In this document: positions 61,501-64,000 of the stretch, one piece after another
Layout: the number at the start of each line of letters is the position of its first letter
Numbering within the stretch: the stretch's first letter is position 1
Assembly: GCA_015065385.1 (NCBI GenBank)
Contig: SVQK01000084.1
Span: 17,530 to 81,529 of the forward strand
Direction: 5' to 3'
DNA: 64,000 nucleotides
Source: Oscillospiraceae bacterium
GTDB taxonomy: Bacteria > Bacillota > Clostridia > Oscillospirales > CAG-272
Program-made: the position numbers and the translations under genes
The notes under the pieces: generated by a model
Databases searched by the model: none
What the model saw: the letters and a program-made list of their open reading frames with translations, nothing else
What the model was told of the DNA's origin: nothing

Positions 61501-61563
61501 AAAGCCCATCCGACCGAAGAAAACAAATCGAAGGAATCAAACCGAAGAAAGGAAGGTACTCCC

Positions 61564-62520
61564 ATGAAATCGAAACTGTCCCTCACGCTCACCGTTCTGC
61601 TTGTCCTGACCGCTCTGGTTTGTCTCTCCGTCTCCGCGTCCGCGGCGGAAAAATCGCTCTCTCTGCCCAAGACCGAATACGCGCAGAACGAGGATATCCT
61701 CGTCACCGCGTACGGCGAAGGAAAGGACTGGGTCGGGATCTACGCGAAGGGCGAGACTCCCGGCAACCCGGCCTCGATCTACTGGTACTACGTCGCCGAG
61801 GACGCGGAGCCCGGAGAAGCGGTCGATATCCGGTTACAGCGATCCAACAACCGCCCGGAATACGACATGCTCCCGCCCGGGGAATACACCGTCTGGCTGC
61901 TGCTCGACGACGGCTACGAACCCTTCGATTCGATCGACATCACGGTTTTCGCCACGCTCGAGCTCGACAAATTCGCCTACACGGAGGGCGACGATATTCT
62001 TGTCACGGCCAACGGCGAAGGCAAGGACTGGGTCGGCGTGTATCCCGCGGGAGAGATCCCCGGAGGCGGAACGCAGTCCATTTACTGGTACTATGTAGCG
62101 GACGGCCACACCCCGATGGAACCGGTCCGGATCCAGGACGGCACCCATAACACGGACCGCAGCGCGTATGCGGATCTTCCGGCGGGCGACTACACCATGT
62201 TCCTGCTGGCAAACGACGGGTACGACATCATCGACTCCATCGACTTCACGATCCGGGCGGCCAAGAAGGAAGAACCCGCTCCCGCCGCCAGCGAACCCGC
62301 CCCCGAACCCGATCCGGAACCCGCCGCGGAAGAAGCCCCCGCCGAAGCTCCTGCCGAAGCCGAAGCTCCTGCCGAAGCCGCGCCCGCCCCGGAAAACGCC
62401 GCCGCTTCTACCACCGCGGCCGACTCCGCAAAGAGCGGATGCGGTTCGTTCGTCGGCGGAGGACTCGTCGTGCTGCTCTCCGTTCTCGGCTCCGCGTGGG
62501 CGGCCGGACGCAGAGCATGA
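61564..62520 (+). CDS. Secreted two-repeat Ig-like protein with C-terminal sorting-like tail
   Basis: A 318-residue protein with a signal peptide (1-27) and two tandem repeats of about 95 residues (VTAYGEGKDWVGIYAKGE and VTANGEGKDWVGVYPAGE, each followed by IYWYY). Next come a Glu/Pro/Ala-rich wall-spanning linker and a tail SGCGSF, a hydrophobic stretch and AGRRA. The repeat is the same as in the phosphoesterase upstream (63 bases away), so the proteins may bind the same partner or surface. Function unknown. Confidence 0.75.
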   Translation: MKSKLSLTLTVLLVLTALVCLSVSASAAEKSLSLPKTEYAQNEDILVTAYGEGKDWVGIYAKGETPGNPASIYWYYVAEDAEPGEAVDIRLQRSNNRPEYDMLPPGEYTVWLLLDDGYEPFDSIDITVFATLELDKFAYTEGDDILVTANGEGKDWVGVYPAGEIPGGGTQSIYWYYVADGHTPMEPVRIQDGTHNTDRSAYADLPAGDYTMFLLANDGYDIIDSIDFTIRAAKKEEPAPAASEPAPEPDPEPAAEEAPAEAPAEAEAPAEAAPAPENAAASTTAADSAKSGCGSFVGGGLVVLLSVLGSAWAAGRRA

Positions 62521-62545
62521 ACGGCGCGCGCGCAGTCCTGTCCGG

Positions 62546-63217
62546 TCACCAGATAAACGGAACGAGCCTGTACCGGACTCTCTTCTTGTAGTCCGCGTAC
62601 CCGTCCAGCCCCTTCTCCAAAACCTCCTCTTCACTGCGGATCCGCGCCGCGATGATGGGGAGGTAGAGGAGCAGGACGGCAAAGGAGACCGCCGAGCCGA
62701 GCACCAGCGGCATCGACAGGAACAAAAGCAGCGTCGCCATGTACATGGGATGGCGGACGATCCCGTAGAGCCCGGTGTCGATCACCTTCTGGTTTTCCTG
62801 CACCTCGACCGTCCGCGAAAGATAGGCGTTCTCCCGGAGCACCTCGGCGAACAGGGCGTACGCGAAGAGAAAGAGGACCGCCGCGGCGTACGAGACCCAC
62901 TCCGGCAGCAGGAACCGCCCGAACCGGAAGGAGAGCCCCGCCGCGACGAACGCCGCGAGAAACATGAGGCCGCTCAAAAGGATGACCCGCTTCTGCGCCG
63001 GCTCCTCTTCCCTCATGTTCAGCCTCTTGCGCAGAAGCTCCGGGCTTTTCTTCATCATGACAAAACCTGCCGCGAGCATCGGGACGAACAGGATCCCGAT
63101 CAAAAGCCACGCGCGCGGCCAGTCAAGCGTCCCTGCCGGAATAAACAGCAAAAGGCCCACAAGAATCAGGCCGCTCACATATTTCGTGACCGCCTGCGCA
63201 AACAGCTTTCCATCCAT
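62546..63217 (-). CDS. Isoprenylcysteine carboxyl methyltransferase-like membrane protein
   Basis: A 223-residue protein with five or six membrane segments. The ICMT/PEMT-type end is clear: VIDTGLYGIVRHPMYMATLLLF (SAM-binding RHPxY) and the final EEEVLEKGLDGYADYKKRVRYRLVPFIW. Substrate in bacteria is unknown, probably a lipid or small molecule. Convergent with the Ig-like gene; 25 bases separate the stops. Confidence 0.85.
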   Translation of the reverse strand: MDGKLFAQAVTKYVSGLILVGLLLFIPAGTLDWPRAWLLIGILFVPMLAAGFVMMKKSPELLRKRLNMREEEPAQKRVILLSGLMFLAAFVAAGLSFRFGRFLLPEWVSYAAAVLFLFAYALFAEVLRENAYLSRTVEVQENQKVIDTGLYGIVRHPMYMATLLLFLSMPLVLGSAVSFAVLLLYLPIIAARIRSEEEVLEKGLDGYADYKKRVRYRLVPFIW

Positions 63218-63266
63218 ACCGAATCGACGCCTCCTCCGAATTCCGGATTCCCGGTTGGTCGGGTTT

Positions 63267-63272
63267 ATTATA
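63267..63272 (-). promoter_or_regulatory. -10 box of the methyltransferase gene
   Basis: Perfect TATAAT on the minus strand; no good -35. The gap 63218-63591 otherwise holds a run of ten C (63375-63384) and a terminator. Confidence 0.4.
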
Positions 63273-63490
63273 CCATATCTTTCGGGAAACGGAGCGCGAA
63301 GGAGAAAAGATTTCGGCGTCTGCGTCAGCTGTGACAGATGCCGGATCGGAGGGGCGGCGGGCTGGGTGGCGGAGCCCCCCCCCCGGTCGATCCGACGAGG
63401 AGACTGCACCGCCCGCACCTTATCGTAGCAAACCCGCCGCATCCGCGTAAGATGGACGGCGAAAGATAGAGAACATTTTGAAGAGGGTGT

Positions 63491-63536
63491 AAAAAGCCGG
63501 ACCGCGCAAGGCGATCCGGTTTTTTGAGAAGTATGC
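63491..63536. terminator. Terminator of the dockerin gene
   Basis: CCGGA/TCCGG arms with inner pairing; the minus-strand side ends in CTTTTTA, the plus side in TTTTTT. Confidence 0.65.
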
Positions 63537-63591
63537 TGTTCGGCGCGTACCCGTGGAACGGCATTCAATCTGTGATCAGGCTCGGCGGGAA

Positions 63592-64000
63592 TCAGCGATC
63601 TGCCACATACCCCGTCCATCTGTCGAGCATCCGGGCGAGGAAGAGGCGGTCAGCCGCGTTCACAGTCCCGTCCCCATTGACGTCCGCGGCGTCCATATCC
63701 AGCGTTTCGGCTCCGTATCCGTCCCACCCGGCGAAATGCCGCGAAAGGGTAATCAAGTCGAGCTTGTTGACGTTTTTGTCGGAGTTGACGTCGCCGGGGA
63801 GAACATCGGGTTCTGCGGCTAATTCCGTCTCATACTCGCCGTCGCCGTCCGTGTCAGCCATGATCTTGACCTCTTCCATATCTCCTTCTTTCTTCGGAAC
63901 AATAAGAACCGAGTCTTCCGAAGCGGTGAAACGAATTTCGTCTGTAACGTCGTCTCGTTCGACAGTGACCGTGACACCGGAAAGGTCTGTTCCGGCAATC
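63592..64000 (-). CDS. Type I dockerin protein, C-terminal part (runs off the window)
   Basis: The frame is open to the window end, so an ATG at 63877-63879 is not the real start. The visible 136 residues end in a type I dockerin: two calcium-binding repeats, GDVNSDKNVNKLDLITLSRHF and ADVNGDGTVNAADRLFLARML. Dockerins bind cohesins in cellulosome-like complexes or surface scaffolds. A DTDGDGEYE stretch lies just before it. The catalytic part lies beyond the window. Confidence 0.85.
   Translation of the reverse strand, partial: IAGTDLSGVTVTVERDDVTDEIRFTASEDSVLIVPKKEGDMEEVKIMADTDGDGEYETELAAEPDVLPGDVNSDKNVNKLDLITLSRHFAGWDGYGAETLDMDAADVNGDGTVNAADRLFLARMLDRWTGYVADR

Overview
The window looks like a chromosomal segment from an uncultured, fairly GC-rich Bacillota (class Clostridia), probably a gut anaerobe. 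The evidence is the strong AAGGAGG-type ribosome binding sites, sigma-A promoters with 17-base spacing, BlaI/BlaR1 pairs, a DUF6485 protein, a metallo-beta-lactamase/rubredoxin fusion, S-layer homology repeats, a type I dockerin and a large set of LipO-like solute-binding lipoproteins. I cannot name the species. No tRNA, rRNA, CRISPR array or transposase gene was seen.

Layout. 1-5.1 kb: two tandem paralogous lipoproteins with a solute-binding domain. 5.2-15.9 kb: an apparent operon of a BlaI repressor, a giant BlaR1/M56 protein (2472 residues), a secreted protein with two copper-amine-oxidase-N-like repeats, and a serpin lipoprotein, closed by a terminator. 16-17.9 kb: two broken genes (a GH95-like glycosidase and the 3' end of a solute-binding protein). 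18.1-25.8 kb: a DUF4838 protein, a serine hydrolase, a flavin reductase, a DUF6485 protein, a MATE transporter and a solute-binding protein. 26.4-31.2 kb: a minus-strand signalling operon (histidine kinase, receiver protein, receiver/GGDEF/EAL/GGDEF protein). 31.3-38.9 kb: three more solute-binding lipoproteins, the last with a URO-D-like protein and an aldo/keto reductase. 39.6-42.3 kb: two small membrane proteins divergent from an XRE regulator. 42.4-49.2 kb: a beta-helix protein, a glycosidase-like protein, a Gfo/Idh/MocA oxidoreductase and the rubredoxin fusion. 49.3-56.5 kb: a solute-binding protein with two in-frame stops, then a second BlaI/BlaR1 pair with an S-layer-homology protein. 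56.6-64 kb: a second Gfo/Idh/MocA protein, an AraC regulator, a miniature solute-binding lipoprotein, a secreted phosphoesterase and a protein sharing its N-terminal repeat, a methyltransferase-like membrane protein, and the 3' end of a dockerin protein that runs off the window.

How it may fit together. Solute-binding lipoproteins, glycosidase-like enzymes, sugar-type oxidoreductases and a dockerin suggest glycan foraging, but no ABC permease or ATPase gene is present here. The two BlaI/BlaR1 systems lie next to no beta-lactamase gene of their own. One is followed by a protease inhibitor. The other is followed by an S-layer-homology protein that carries the same C-terminal module as the BlaR1 sensor region. 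They look like surface-sensing switches with a new job.

Two themes stand out. First, at least two families of dispersed intergenic repeats: family A has three copies of 239-286 bases with terminal inverted repeats, and family B has two hairpin-rich copies. Both sit next to or between genes and their terminators. Second, several genes look eroded while keeping both ends: the GH95-like gene, the solute-binding remnant, the miniature lipoprotein and the kinase. Four nonsense codons also interrupt otherwise conserved frames.
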